A DNA stretch of 44,612 nt, from the NCBI GenBank assembly GCA_944385095.1, contig CALWVS010000017.1:1-44612 (forward strand), written 5' to 3'. Below are positions 27,607-34,522 of the stretch, one piece after another. Positions within the stretch are counted from its first letter, which is position 1; every line of letters starts with the position of its first letter. The position numbers and the translations under genes were made by a program. The notes beneath the pieces are model-generated. The model had not been told where the DNA came from. It made no database searches and worked only from the letters and a program-made list of their open reading frames with translations. Origin of the DNA: an uncultured Oscillospiraceae bacterium (GTDB taxonomy: Bacteria; Bacillota; Clostridia; Oscillospirales; Oscillospiraceae).

Positions 27607-28724
27607 ACACTCACAACCTTTTCTATCATCTCATTGAGTAATTGGGCAGAATTCGCCCAAGAATAACGCTTTGTATTTTCTAACCCCTTTTGGGTTAGTT
27701 CCTGTAAGTAGGCTGGATTTTGCAATGCCTTCACAATCCCCTGTGCCATATCCTCTACCTGATAAGGATCTACATAGATAGCTCCCTCTCCACCCACTTC
27801 TGGGAGAGATGTACAGTTGCTAGTTAAAACTGGGGTTTCACATAGCTGCGCCTCTAACACAGGAATACCAAACCCCTCATAGAGGGTAGGAAACAAAAAC
27901 AGAGTAGCAGCAGAGTAAAGGGCTGGCATATCTTCATCCGGCACAAATCCGATAAAATGCACTTTATCCCTGTTTTGAATAGGGGCTAAACACGCCTCAC
28001 GGTTAAATTTCCATCCCTGTTCCCCTGCGATCACCAAATGATGGGACAAATTCCCTATTTCTGCGGCTCTGTCGTAGGCTAAGAGCAGTCTGTTTAAATT
28101 CTTTCTTGGATTCTGATTTCCTACAAAGAGCAGATATTGTTCTGGCAGGTCATAGTGTTCTTTCAGCTCTGATAATTTTTGTTTATCCTCCACTTTGGCA
28201 TACTGTGCAGCGGCAGCACATGGCACCACAGAAATTTGTTCCGGTTTTAAACCCAATATCTCCACCAGTTCTCTCTTGGTAAACTCAGAAATTGCCACAA
28301 AATGCTTTGTCTTTCTACATAAATATTGATATTGAAACCGCCACCACAGTACACGGGACTTTTGATAGACCTCTGGCATACGAAACACTGCCAAATCTGT
28401 AATAACTGGCAACAAAATGCAGTTAGATGGCAAAAAAAATGGAGTTTTGGAATCTGTTGTTAGAAGAACAGATTCCTTGCAGTAATGTCTTCCCATCAGA
28501 AATGTCTGAAAAAACATACGTTCTAGGTGTTTTTTGTGTGCAATGGGAATCCGAAGCTCTTGCACCGTTTTTTTTGCTGGAAATACTGGGCTATCCTCTG
28601 GCAAAATCACCTGACAAGTTCGCTTGGTCAACACTGTCAGTGGTGCAAACAGTTCCCGAATCAGAACCCCAATCCCAGAGCTGTTTTGTTTATATTGTAA
28701 GGCATTGATGACGATTTTCTTCAT
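27603..28724 (-). CDS. GT4 glycosyltransferase
   Basis: This 373-residue GT-B enzyme has the N-terminal motif NSSGIGVLIRELFAPL, the second-domain opening YLLFVGNQNPRKNLNRLLLA, and the catalytic-side region PTLYEGFGIPVLEAQLCETP. It is a paralogue of the GT4 gene two positions downstream and shares its domain order and PRKN motif. Only one other gene (rfbH) lies upstream of it on this strand. A promoter-like element at 28874-28903 is 150 nt before its ATG, so it may be the first gene of the main transcription unit. Donor and linkage are unknown; rhamnosyl or mannosyl transfer is the likely role from context. Confidence 0.88.
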   Translation of the reverse strand: MKKIVINALQYKQNSSGIGVLIRELFAPLTVLTKRTCQVILPEDSPVFPAKKTVQELRIPIAHKKHLERMFFQTFLMGRHYCKESVLLTTDSKTPFFLPSNCILLPVITDLAVFRMPEVYQKSRVLWWRFQYQYLCRKTKHFVAISEFTKRELVEILGLKPEQISVVPCAAAAQYAKVEDKQKLSELKEHYDLPEQYLLFVGNQNPRKNLNRLLLAYDRAAEIGNLSHHLVIAGEQGWKFNREACLAPIQNRDKVHFIGFVPDEDMPALYSAATLFLFPTLYEGFGIPVLEAQLCETPVLTSNCTSLPEVGGEGAIYVDPYQVEDMAQGIVKALQNPAYLQELTQKGLENTKRYSWANSAQLLNEMIEKVVSV

Positions 28725-28873
28725 ATTGTACCTGATCCACCGTATCTATCATCTAGTTTCATCCAATTATGAGAACAAGAAAAAGGAATCCATTTCTTAT
28801 AAATTGTCACTAACTTTTACATCTTCTGAATTCCCCATCTTGGGACAACCATTCAGAAAATACAACCTACGAC

Positions 28874-28903
28874 ATTGTAACACAAATCATACTAAGGTAG
28901 CAA
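28874..28903 (-). promoter_or_regulatory. Probable promoter of the main polysaccharide transcription unit
   Basis: On the minus strand a -35 like TTGCTA is followed after 18 nt by TACAAT. The 18-nt stretch TATGATTTGTGTTACAAT covering the spacer end and the -10 recurs with one change upstream of rfbH. It lies in a 262-nt gap (28725-28986) that holds no gene-like frame and no clear terminator, leaving about 150 nt of 5' untranslated RNA before the GT4 gene. Confidence 0.45.
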
Positions 28904-28986
28904 CCTTCTTCTACTGCAATTTCTTTTCCAATACAGTGTATATGTTACAAATGTGTCTCTTTTTTCAATATGAAAGTCCATCTCCG

Positions 28987-30330
28987 CTACTGTTCCAGTG
29001 CCTCACAAATGACCTTTGCCATATAGTCAATCATCTCATCTGTCATATCTGGATACACTCCCACCCAAAAGGTATCTTTCATAATGCGGTCTGTTTCCCT
29101 CAGGTCTCCAACCACTCGATATCCGTATCCAGTTTCACGCATTTGATTAAAACATGGCTGTCGAATCAGATTTCCACTAAACAACATGCGTGTTTGAACT
29201 CCTTTTTGTTCCAAATAGCGCACCACTTGTTCCCTGTCAATCCCATTCTGCACTGTCATCATAAAACCAAACCAGCTTGGATTGCTGTTGGGGGCTGCTT
29301 CTGGTAAAATCAGTTTCTCTTTCACACATTCCAATGCGTTGCGTAGTCGATTCCAGTTGTGTCTACGCCGCTCCACGAAATAGGGGAGCTTTTTGAGCTG
29401 TTCACAACCAATGGCTGCCTGCATATCTGTTACCTTCAGGTTATATCCAAAATGGCTGTACACATACTTGTGGTCATATCCCTTGGGCAGCTCTCCATAT
29501 TGCCCATCAAACCGATGTTGGCAGACATTATCCTGACCAGAAGCACACATACAGTCACGCCCCCAGTCACGGTAGGAATTGATGAGGCGATGCAACAGGG
29601 GATTATTGGTGTATACACAACCTCCTTCTCCCATTGTCATATGGTGAGGTGGATAAAAACTGGAGGTTCCAATGTCACCTATGGTACCAGTCAATTTTAT
29701 CTCCCCATCTATCATGTAGGTACTGCCCAGTGCATCACAGTTATCTTCAATAAGCCATAACCCATATGTTTCACAAAACTCTTTTACCGCCTTGATATCA
29801 AAAGGATTTCCCAATGTATGGGCAATCATAACCGCTTTGGTTTTTTCACTTCTGGCTGCTTCCAACTTGGTTACATCAATGTTATATTGTGGAATGGTAA
29901 CATCTACAAACACAGGGATTGCCCCATACTGAATGATAGGGTTAATGGTAGTAGGAAAACCGGCTGCCACAGAAATTACTTCATCCCCAGGTTGAATCTG
30001 CCGCTCTCCCAACTCCGGGGCAGTCAGAGCAGAAAAGGCAATGAGATTGGCAGATGAACCACTGTTTACCAGGCTTGCATATTTTACCCCTAGCCATTTT
30101 GCAAATTCCTGCTCAAATTGCTCTGCATATCGACCTGTTGTCAACCAAAAATCCAGCGCAGCATCCACCAATGCACACATCTCTTTTTCATCAAATACAC
30201 GAGCCGCATAGGTAATGCGGTCTCCAGGTTGAAATTGTTTTTTCTCTTTCTTATAGGTATGATAGTAGGCTTCCACTGCTTCTAAAATTTCTTTGCGTGC
30301 CTCAGCCTCGTTTGCCCATTGATGTATCAT
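28987..30330 (-). CDS. rfbH: RfbH/SpnQ-type NDP-4-keto-6-deoxyhexose 3-dehydrase (PMP and [2Fe-2S] dependent)
   Basis: This 447-residue aminotransferase-fold protein has the usual cofactor lysine replaced by histidine: SSFYPPHHMTMGEGG (His229/230), as in the E1 enzyme of 3,6-dideoxysugar synthesis. The iron-sulphur cysteines are visible: DNCDA (Cys198) and RDCMCASGQDNVC (Cys260, 262, 270), followed by GYDHKYVYSHFGYNLK. The ATG at 30330 has AGGAGG 8 nt upstream, so an in-frame extension to 30408 is not used. By family knowledge it removes the 3-hydroxyl, working with a reductase (E3 or a ferredoxin system), none of which is in the window. CDP-glucose genes rfbF and rfbG are also absent, so the substrate may be the dTDP-sugar made here. 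Confidence 0.9.
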   Translation of the reverse strand: MIHQWANEAEARKEILEAVEAYYHTYKKEKKQFQPGDRITYAARVFDEKEMCALVDAALDFWLTTGRYAEQFEQEFAKWLGVKYASLVNSGSSANLIAFSALTAPELGERQIQPGDEVISVAAGFPTTINPIIQYGAIPVFVDVTIPQYNIDVTKLEAARSEKTKAVMIAHTLGNPFDIKAVKEFCETYGLWLIEDNCDALGSTYMIDGEIKLTGTIGDIGTSSFYPPHHMTMGEGGCVYTNNPLLHRLINSYRDWGRDCMCASGQDNVCQHRFDGQYGELPKGYDHKYVYSHFGYNLKVTDMQAAIGCEQLKKLPYFVERRRHNWNRLRNALECVKEKLILPEAAPNSNPSWFGFMMTVQNGIDREQVVRYLEQKGVQTRMLFSGNLIRQPCFNQMRETGYGYRVVGDLRETDRIMKDTFWVGVYPDMTDEMIDYMAKVICEALEQ

Positions 30331-30391
30331 CTTCACAAACCTCCTATTTGATATGTAGATTCCTACCACAGAAACAATGATTGTGTTCTTT

Positions 30392-30421
30392 ATTGTAATA
30401 CAAATCATAGGATATCATCAA
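30392..30421 (-). promoter_or_regulatory. Probable promoter of rfbH
   Basis: On the minus strand TTGATG is followed after 18 nt by TACAAT, about 60 nt before the rfbH ATG. The region TATGATTTGTATTACAAT differs by a single base from the element at 28874-28891, so the two promoters appear to be copies of one sequence and may be co-regulated. Confidence 0.5.
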
Positions 30422-30455
30422 CTGTATTCTGAAAAGAATCCCATTTCATTCCCAT

Positions 30456-30484
30456 TTGACCAACACTTCTGTTTGTGATACACT
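30456..30484 (+). promoter_or_regulatory. Sigma-A type promoter of the VOC-family gene
   Basis: TTGACC (30456-30461), a 17-nt spacer and TACACT (30479-30484) precede the VOC gene ATG at 30512 by 27 nt. It diverges from the rfbH promoter about 35 nt away, so the two share one short control region. Confidence 0.65.
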
Positions 30485-30511
30485 CAAAAAAGAATTGTGA
30501 GGTGTTTTTTT

Positions 30512-30931
30512 ATGTCTGCTCAGCCTGAAAAAGTAACTGGTATCCATCACATTGCCCTGCGGGTATCCAATTTAGAGAACACACTCTCTTTTTATACCCA
30601 CGCTTTTGGGTTTCAGGTCATTGCTCAATGGAACAATGGGATACAGGATATTGCTATGTTGGACACTGGAAATGGAACCATTTTAGAGGTATTTAGTGCA
30701 GGTATTTCCTCTGGTTCCATCAATGAAACCCAAAGCGGTACCTTCTTCCACCTTGCCTTTGATGTAGAGAATGTAGATGCAGTGTATACAAAAGCACTGC
30801 AATCTGGTGGTAAGGAAAAAATCCCTCCCAGAGATATGACCCTCCCTGCAAAACCACAATCCATACCAATTCGCAACGCCTTTTTATATGGTCCTGACGG
30901 GGGGAGTATTGAACTATTTCATCGCTATTGA
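30512..30931 (+). CDS. VOC-superfamily (glyoxalase/dioxygenase-like) protein
   Basis: This 139-residue protein has the paired beta-alpha-beta-beta-beta modules of the vicinal oxygen chelate fold. Module 1 starts GIHHIALRVSNLENTLSFYT and includes FGFQVIAQW and GTILEVFSA. Module 2 starts TFFHLAFDVENVDAVYTKAL and ends FLYGPDGGSIELFHRY. The positions of His (HHIAL), Glu (LEVF), His (FHLAF) and Glu (IELF) suit a metal site. GAGGTG lies 7 nt before the ATG; a GTG 15 nt upstream in frame would overlap this site and is unlikely. The substrate cannot be told. It is a single-gene unit bounded by its own promoter and a bidirectional terminator. Confidence 0.85.
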   Translation: MSAQPEKVTGIHHIALRVSNLENTLSFYTHAFGFQVIAQWNNGIQDIAMLDTGNGTILEVFSAGISSGSINETQSGTFFHLAFDVENVDAVYTKALQSGGKEKIPPRDMTLPAKPQSIPIRNAFLYGPDGGSIELFHRY

Positions 30932-30935
30932 CATA

Positions 30936-30969
30936 AAAATGGGACTTGTCTGCTGACAAGTCCCATTTT
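30936..30969. terminator. Bidirectional intrinsic terminator
   Basis: A perfect 15-bp stem (AAAATGGGACTTGTC with its complement) and a 4-nt TGCT loop sit between the VOC gene stop (30931) and the convergent lipoprotein stop (30973). T-rich tails occur on both strands. Confidence 0.93.
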
Positions 30970-30972
30970 ATT

Positions 30973-31371
30973 TCAGTTTTTCACAATTGTCACCAAATCA
31001 GCGGTCACATCATCGGAATCTGCTTCCAAGGTACCAGTATAGATTACTTTGATAAGGTCTCCTGGCTCAACAAGGGTCAAATCAGTTCCATTGATATTGA
31101 ATTTGTAGTACCCATCATTGGTAGCCAAAACCAACAAATTAAGCTCTGTATTAATGGTATTAACTGTTCCTTCAAACATCTCCTCCTTTTCTGCTTCCTG
31201 CTCCTCTGACTCCTCCTGACTACTGGAGCTGGAGGATTGGGAAGTAGACTGAGAACTGGTTGTACTACTGTCCTCTCCCTTAGTTGGAGCAGGCTTTGTG
31301 CAGGCTGCAAGGCTGACCACAGCAACCAGACAGAGTGCCGCTGCCATATATTTCATCATTGGTAATTTCAT
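30973..31371 (-). CDS. Small secreted lipoprotein with serine/glutamate-rich linker
   Basis: This 132-residue protein begins MKLPMMKYMAAALCLVAVVSLAAC, a lipoprotein signal peptide with lipobox LAAC. A low-complexity linker rich in Ser, Thr, Gln and Glu follows (about residues 30-65). The remaining ~65 residues look like a small beta-barrel: GTVNTINTELNLLVLATNDG, then GDLIKVIYTG and a final VTADLVTIVKN. It resembles the small single-domain lipoproteins of Clostridia that keep an OB-like domain near the membrane, but no function is known to me. AGAGGA precedes the chosen ATG; an upstream in-frame ATG lacks a signal-peptide-like start. Confidence 0.8.
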   Translation of the reverse strand: MKLPMMKYMAAALCLVAVVSLAACTKPAPTKGEDSSTTSSQSTSQSSSSSSQEESEEQEAEKEEMFEGTVNTINTELNLLVLATNDGYYKFNINGTDLTLVEPGDLIKVIYTGTLEADSDDVTADLVTIVKN

Positions 31372-31431
31372 AGAAACACATCCTCTTTTATCAATTTTGT
31401 TTGTATGTATTTGTTTGGTTGGGGTGAGAAC

Positions 31432-31460
31432 ACAGTAGCACAATCCAGCCCTACTGACAA
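31432..31460 (-). promoter_or_regulatory. Possible promoter of the small lipoprotein gene
   Basis: Minus strand: TTGTCA, a 17-nt spacer and TACTGT, about 60 nt before the ATG. The -35 is good, but the -10 is weak, so this is tentative. Confidence 0.3.
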
Positions 31461-31502
31461 TAGGCTTCCAATATTCTTCAAGGGATGTTAAGAAACTCTT
31501 TA

Positions 31503-31544
31503 AAAAGCCGGAAGGAACAGGAAATCCTGTCCCTTCCGGCTTTT
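31503..31544 (-). terminator. Terminator of the copA-csoR operon
   Basis: Read on the minus strand, AAAAGCCGGAAGGGACAGG pairs with CCTGTTCCTTCCGGCTTTT (one mismatch) around a 4-nt loop and is followed by TTTTTA. It starts 3 nt after the csoR stop codon. Confidence 0.93.
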
Positions 31545-31547
31545 CTC

Positions 31548-31811
31548 CTAATCAATCAGCTTGTCCAATAGTTTGGATAGCTCCTGTAACTTTTCCTCTG
31601 GCTCTCCGCTTTCCACTGCCTGACGCACACAGCCATTCACATGTGCCTTCAATACCATGCGATTGGCTTTCTTCAGAATAGACTGGGCTGCCAGAATTTG
31701 ATTGGATACATCCATACAATAGCGGTCCTGTTCTACCATGTTTAGAATCCCATCAATCTGCCCTCTGGCAGTTTTGAGCAACTGCTTTACTTGCTCATGG
31801 TCTGCCATCAT
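31548..31811 (-). CDS. csoR: CsoR-family copper-sensing repressor
   Basis: This 87-residue all-helical DUF156 protein carries the copper ligand set Cys32 (RYCMDV), His57 and Cys61 (KAHVNGCV). Its C-X24-H-X3-C spacing is the same as the Cys36-His61-Cys65 set of the founding CsoR. This pattern points to Cu(I) rather than to the nickel/cobalt or formaldehyde members. GQIDGILNMVEQDR is the usual helix 1 motif. Its ATG overlaps the copA stop, so it is the second gene of the operon, where it would repress its own synthesis. A G/C-tract palindrome at 34373-34389 is the likely operator. Confidence 0.92.
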   Translation of the reverse strand: MMADHEQVKQLLKTARGQIDGILNMVEQDRYCMDVSNQILAAQSILKKANRMVLKAHVNGCVRQAVESGEPEEKLQELSKLLDKLID

Positions 31812-32017
31812 TCTACATTCACCACCTGATATCCTGCCTGTGTCACTGCATCAGAAAGAGCCTGTACATCCACTGTTGCATCTGCCTGAACAGTAGCACA
31901 CTTACCCTCCAAATCCACCTTTACTGTTTGCACTCCTGCCACTGCCTGTAATGCTTTTTCCACATGAGCAACACAGTGCATACACATCATTCCTTCAATG
32001 CTCAGTTTCTTTTCCAT
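31808..32017 (-). other. Possible internally initiated CopZ-like copper chaperone (nested in copA)
   Basis: Inside copA, an in-frame ATG at 32017 opens exactly at the C-terminal HMA domain, MEKKLSIEGMMCMHCVAHVE. It is preceded by AAAGGAGA at 32028-32035 with a 10-nt spacer, one of the stronger ribosome-binding sequences in this operon. The product would be 69 residues, the usual size of free CopZ. No separate copZ gene lies in the operon. Whether both forms exist cannot be seen from sequence. Confidence 0.5.
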
Positions 32018-34348
32018 GATTCCATCGTCTCCTTTTTTTGTTTCTTCCATTGGATTGTTCTGTTGAACTGGCTTTGCTTCAGAAAATTTACTATGAAACC
32101 ACCGCAGACGCAGGGCATTGGACACTACACATACAGAACTTAAGCTCATAGCTGCCGCTGCGAACATAGGATTGAGCATAAACTCTGTCCAATTCAGTGC
32201 ATATAACAGTCCTGCTGCCAGTGGTATTCCCAGTGCATTGTAGAAAAATGCCCAAAAGAGATTTTCCTTAATGTTGCGGATTGTTGCTCTAGATAATTCC
32301 ACTGCGGTCACTGCATCCATCAAATCTGATTTCATCAACACAAGGTCCGCACTTTCTATGGCAATATCTGTACCCGCTCCAATGGCAAGTCCTACATCTG
32401 CTCCCATCAGTGCTGGCGCATCATTGATGCCATCTCCTATCATTGCCACACGCTTCCCCTGTTGTTGCAGTTCTGCCACTTTTTGCGCTTTTTCATGAGG
32501 TAATACCTGAGACACAATTTGATCCACACCCAGTTCTGTCCCAATAGTCTGTGCTGTCTCCTGTCTGTCTCCTGTCAGCATCACCACCTGTAAGCCCAGT
32601 TTGTGGAATGCCTGTACCGCCTGTGTGCTTGTTGGCTTTGGTCGGTCTGCAAGGGCAATCAATCCCAAAACCTTTTTCTGGTCTGCAAAAAACAGGGGGG
32701 TTTTTCCCTGTTGTGCCAGAGATTGTGCCCGTTCTGTAAAGTTCTCACATACCACACCCAGTTCTTCCATCATTGCCTGATTGCCACCAAAAAACGGTTT
32801 TGTGTTTAGATATGCTTTTACACCTCTACCGTGTACAGCTTCAAACTGTGAAACCTGGGCAATGGGAAGCTGTTTTTCCTTTGCAAGTTGTACAATGGTC
32901 TTTGCTAAAGGATGTTGGGAGGGTTGTTCCAGACAAGCTGCCAAAATCAACAGCCCTTCCTCATCCATATCTGCATCCACTAGAATATCTGTCACAACTG
33001 GTTTTCCCTCAGTCAGTGTGCCGGTCTTATCCAGCACAACGGTATTTACTTTTCCCAGTGTCTCCAGTGCTTCTGCGGATTTAATTAAAATTCCATGTTC
33101 TGCCCCTTTGCCTGTTCCCACCAAAATGGCAACTGGAGTGGCAAGCCCCAGCGCACAGGGACAGGAAATCACCAATACTGCCACTCCGGCAGTCAGTGCT
33201 TTTGTGATGTCATGCCCTCCCAAAAAGAACCATAACAGAGCGGTTATCAATGCAATGGACATGACCACTGGTACAAACACCCCAGCCACTTTATCTGCCA
33301 GTTTTGCAATGGGTGCTTTGGAAGCGGCTGCCTCCTCTACCAGCCGAATCATCTGTGCAAGGGTGGTGTCCTCTCCCACACGGGTGGCTTCCATCAAAAA
33401 AGACCCTGATTGATTGATGGTAGCAGCAGATATTGTGTCCCCTACCATTTTCTCTACTGGGACAGATTCCCCCGTCAGTGCAGATTCATCGATCACAGAA
33501 GCTCCTTCTGTGATCACTCCATCCACTGGAATGGCATCCCCTGGGCGAATCCGTATCAAATCACCCTTTTGCACCTGCTCAACTGGAATCTGTTCCTCCT
33601 GTCCATTTCGCACCACAGTAGCCGTTTTTGGGGATAAATCCATAAGCCGGGTGATTGCCTCACTGGTTTTCCCTTTAGAGCGAGTTTCCAAAAATTTCCC
33701 CAGTGTGATGAGGGTTAAAATCATACCAGCAGATTCAAAATATAAATCCATGTGGTACTGTGCCACTCGCTCCAAATTTCCATGACCCAACCCATAACCC
33801 ATTTGATAAATGGCAAATACACCATAAATCACTGCCGCACCAGAACCCACTGCAATGAGGGAATCCATATTAGGGGAACCGTGGAGCAAAGTCCTTATAC
33901 CAACTTGATAATAGGTACGGTTTAGATAGAGAATGGGCAGTGTGAGTAAAAACTGTGTGAATCCAAATGTGATACTATTTTCTAAGCCAGAAAGCCAACT
34001 GGGAATGGGAAGCCCCATCATATGCCCCATTGCAATGTAAAAAAGAGGGATAAGAAAAAGCAATGAGGCAATCAACCGCACTTTCATCCCTTTGATGTTC
34101 TCCTCTGCCTGCTGCTTTGGGGAAGGGGTTGAAGTCTCTCCCCATACACTGGCACCATAACCCCCTGCTTTGACCGCATGTATAATTTGCTCTGGTGTGA
34201 GCACACTTTCATCATAAGAGACCTGCATAGACTGGGTCATCAGACTGACTTCTACCGATTGTACCCCATCTAGTCCTTTCACAGATTTCTCTACATAGGC
34301 AGAACAGGCTGCACACGTCATCCCTGTTACCTGAAATTTTTGTTTCAT
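31808..34348 (-). CDS. copA: Copper-exporting P1B-type ATPase with N- and C-terminal metal-binding domains
   Basis: This protein of about 846 residues has an N-terminal HMA domain (VTGMTCAACSAYVE, Cys12 and Cys15). Eight membrane helices include the ion-binding VLVISCPCALGLATP motif. The actuator loop is ALTGESVPVEK, the phosphorylation site DKTGTLTEGKP, and the hinge IGDGINDAPALMGADVG. After the last membrane helices a linker leads to a second HMA domain (IEGMMCMHCVAHVEKAL) at the very C-terminus, which is less common. The ATG at 34348 begins at the first HMA domain; an upstream in-frame extension to 34429 would cover the promoter and operator. It pumps Cu(I) out of the cytoplasm. Confidence 0.95.
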   Translation of the reverse strand: MKQKFQVTGMTCAACSAYVEKSVKGLDGVQSVEVSLMTQSMQVSYDESVLTPEQIIHAVKAGGYGASVWGETSTPSPKQQAEENIKGMKVRLIASLLFLIPLFYIAMGHMMGLPIPSWLSGLENSITFGFTQFLLTLPILYLNRTYYQVGIRTLLHGSPNMDSLIAVGSGAAVIYGVFAIYQMGYGLGHGNLERVAQYHMDLYFESAGMILTLITLGKFLETRSKGKTSEAITRLMDLSPKTATVVRNGQEEQIPVEQVQKGDLIRIRPGDAIPVDGVITEGASVIDESALTGESVPVEKMVGDTISAATINQSGSFLMEATRVGEDTTLAQMIRLVEEAAASKAPIAKLADKVAGVFVPVVMSIALITALLWFFLGGHDITKALTAGVAVLVISCPCALGLATPVAILVGTGKGAEHGILIKSAEALETLGKVNTVVLDKTGTLTEGKPVVTDILVDADMDEEGLLILAACLEQPSQHPLAKTIVQLAKEKQLPIAQVSQFEAVHGRGVKAYLNTKPFFGGNQAMMEELGVVCENFTERAQSLAQQGKTPLFFADQKKVLGLIALADRPKPTSTQAVQAFHKLGLQVVMLTGDRQETAQTIGTELGVDQIVSQVLPHEKAQKVAELQQQGKRVAMIGDGINDAPALMGADVGLAIGAGTDIAIESADLVLMKSDLMDAVTAVELSRATIRNIKENLFWAFFYNALGIPLAAGLLYALNWTEFMLNPMFAAAAMSLSSVCVVSNALRLRWFHSKFSEAKPVQQNNPMEETKKGDDGIMEKKLSIEGMMCMHCVAHVEKALQAVAGVQTVKVDLEGKCATVQADATVDVQALSDAVTQAGYQVVNVE

Positions 34349-34372
34349 TTTATCACCATCCGTTCTCCCAAA

Positions 34373-34389
34373 CCACCCCCCAGGGGTGG
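34373..34389 (-). promoter_or_regulatory. Candidate CsoR operator
   Basis: CCACCCC-CCA-GGGGTGG is a 7-bp inverted repeat made of C and G tracts, lying about 11-28 nt downstream of the copA -10. CsoR operators are G/C-tract palindromes near the start site, so repression by blocking RNA polymerase is likely. Confidence 0.7.
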
Positions 34390-34400
34390 GGTATGATAGA

Positions 34401-34429
34401 ATTGTAACTCTGTCATTCCTACTTGTCAA
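34401..34429 (-). promoter_or_regulatory. Promoter of the copA-csoR operon
   Basis: Minus strand: TTGACA (34424-34429), a 17-nt spacer and TACAAT (34401-34406). This is close to consensus. The candidate CsoR operator follows directly at the transcription start. Confidence 0.85.
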
Positions 34430-34450
34430 TCCCCAGTTGAGCGGGATTTC

Positions 34451-34479
34451 TTGACTTTTCTAGTGAACATGTGTATGAT
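34451..34479 (+). promoter_or_regulatory. Promoter of the topoisomerase gene group
   Basis: TTGACT (34451-34456), a 17-nt spacer and TATGAT (34474-34479) lie 44 nt before the GyrB/ParE-like ATG at 34523. It diverges from the copA promoter about 22 nt away. Confidence 0.75.
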
Positions 34480-34522
34480 TAAATGGTATGATGTGATTTT
34501 ATATGGTTAGGAAGGAAGCACT

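Noticed and set aside
28725-28986. A small gene in the gap between the GT4 gene and rfbH
   Set aside because: Only a plus-strand frame antisense to flanking genes crosses it, without start signals; the gap is better explained as a promoter region.
28987-30330. Ordinary sugar aminotransferase (ArnB/DegT type)
   Set aside because: The PLP-binding lysine is replaced by histidine and the iron-sulphur cysteines of the 3-dehydrase are all present.
31808-34429. Longer CopA starting at 34429
   Set aside because: The extension would span the promoter's -10, the operator and a non-conserved N-terminus; the ATG at 34348 starts at the metal-binding domain.
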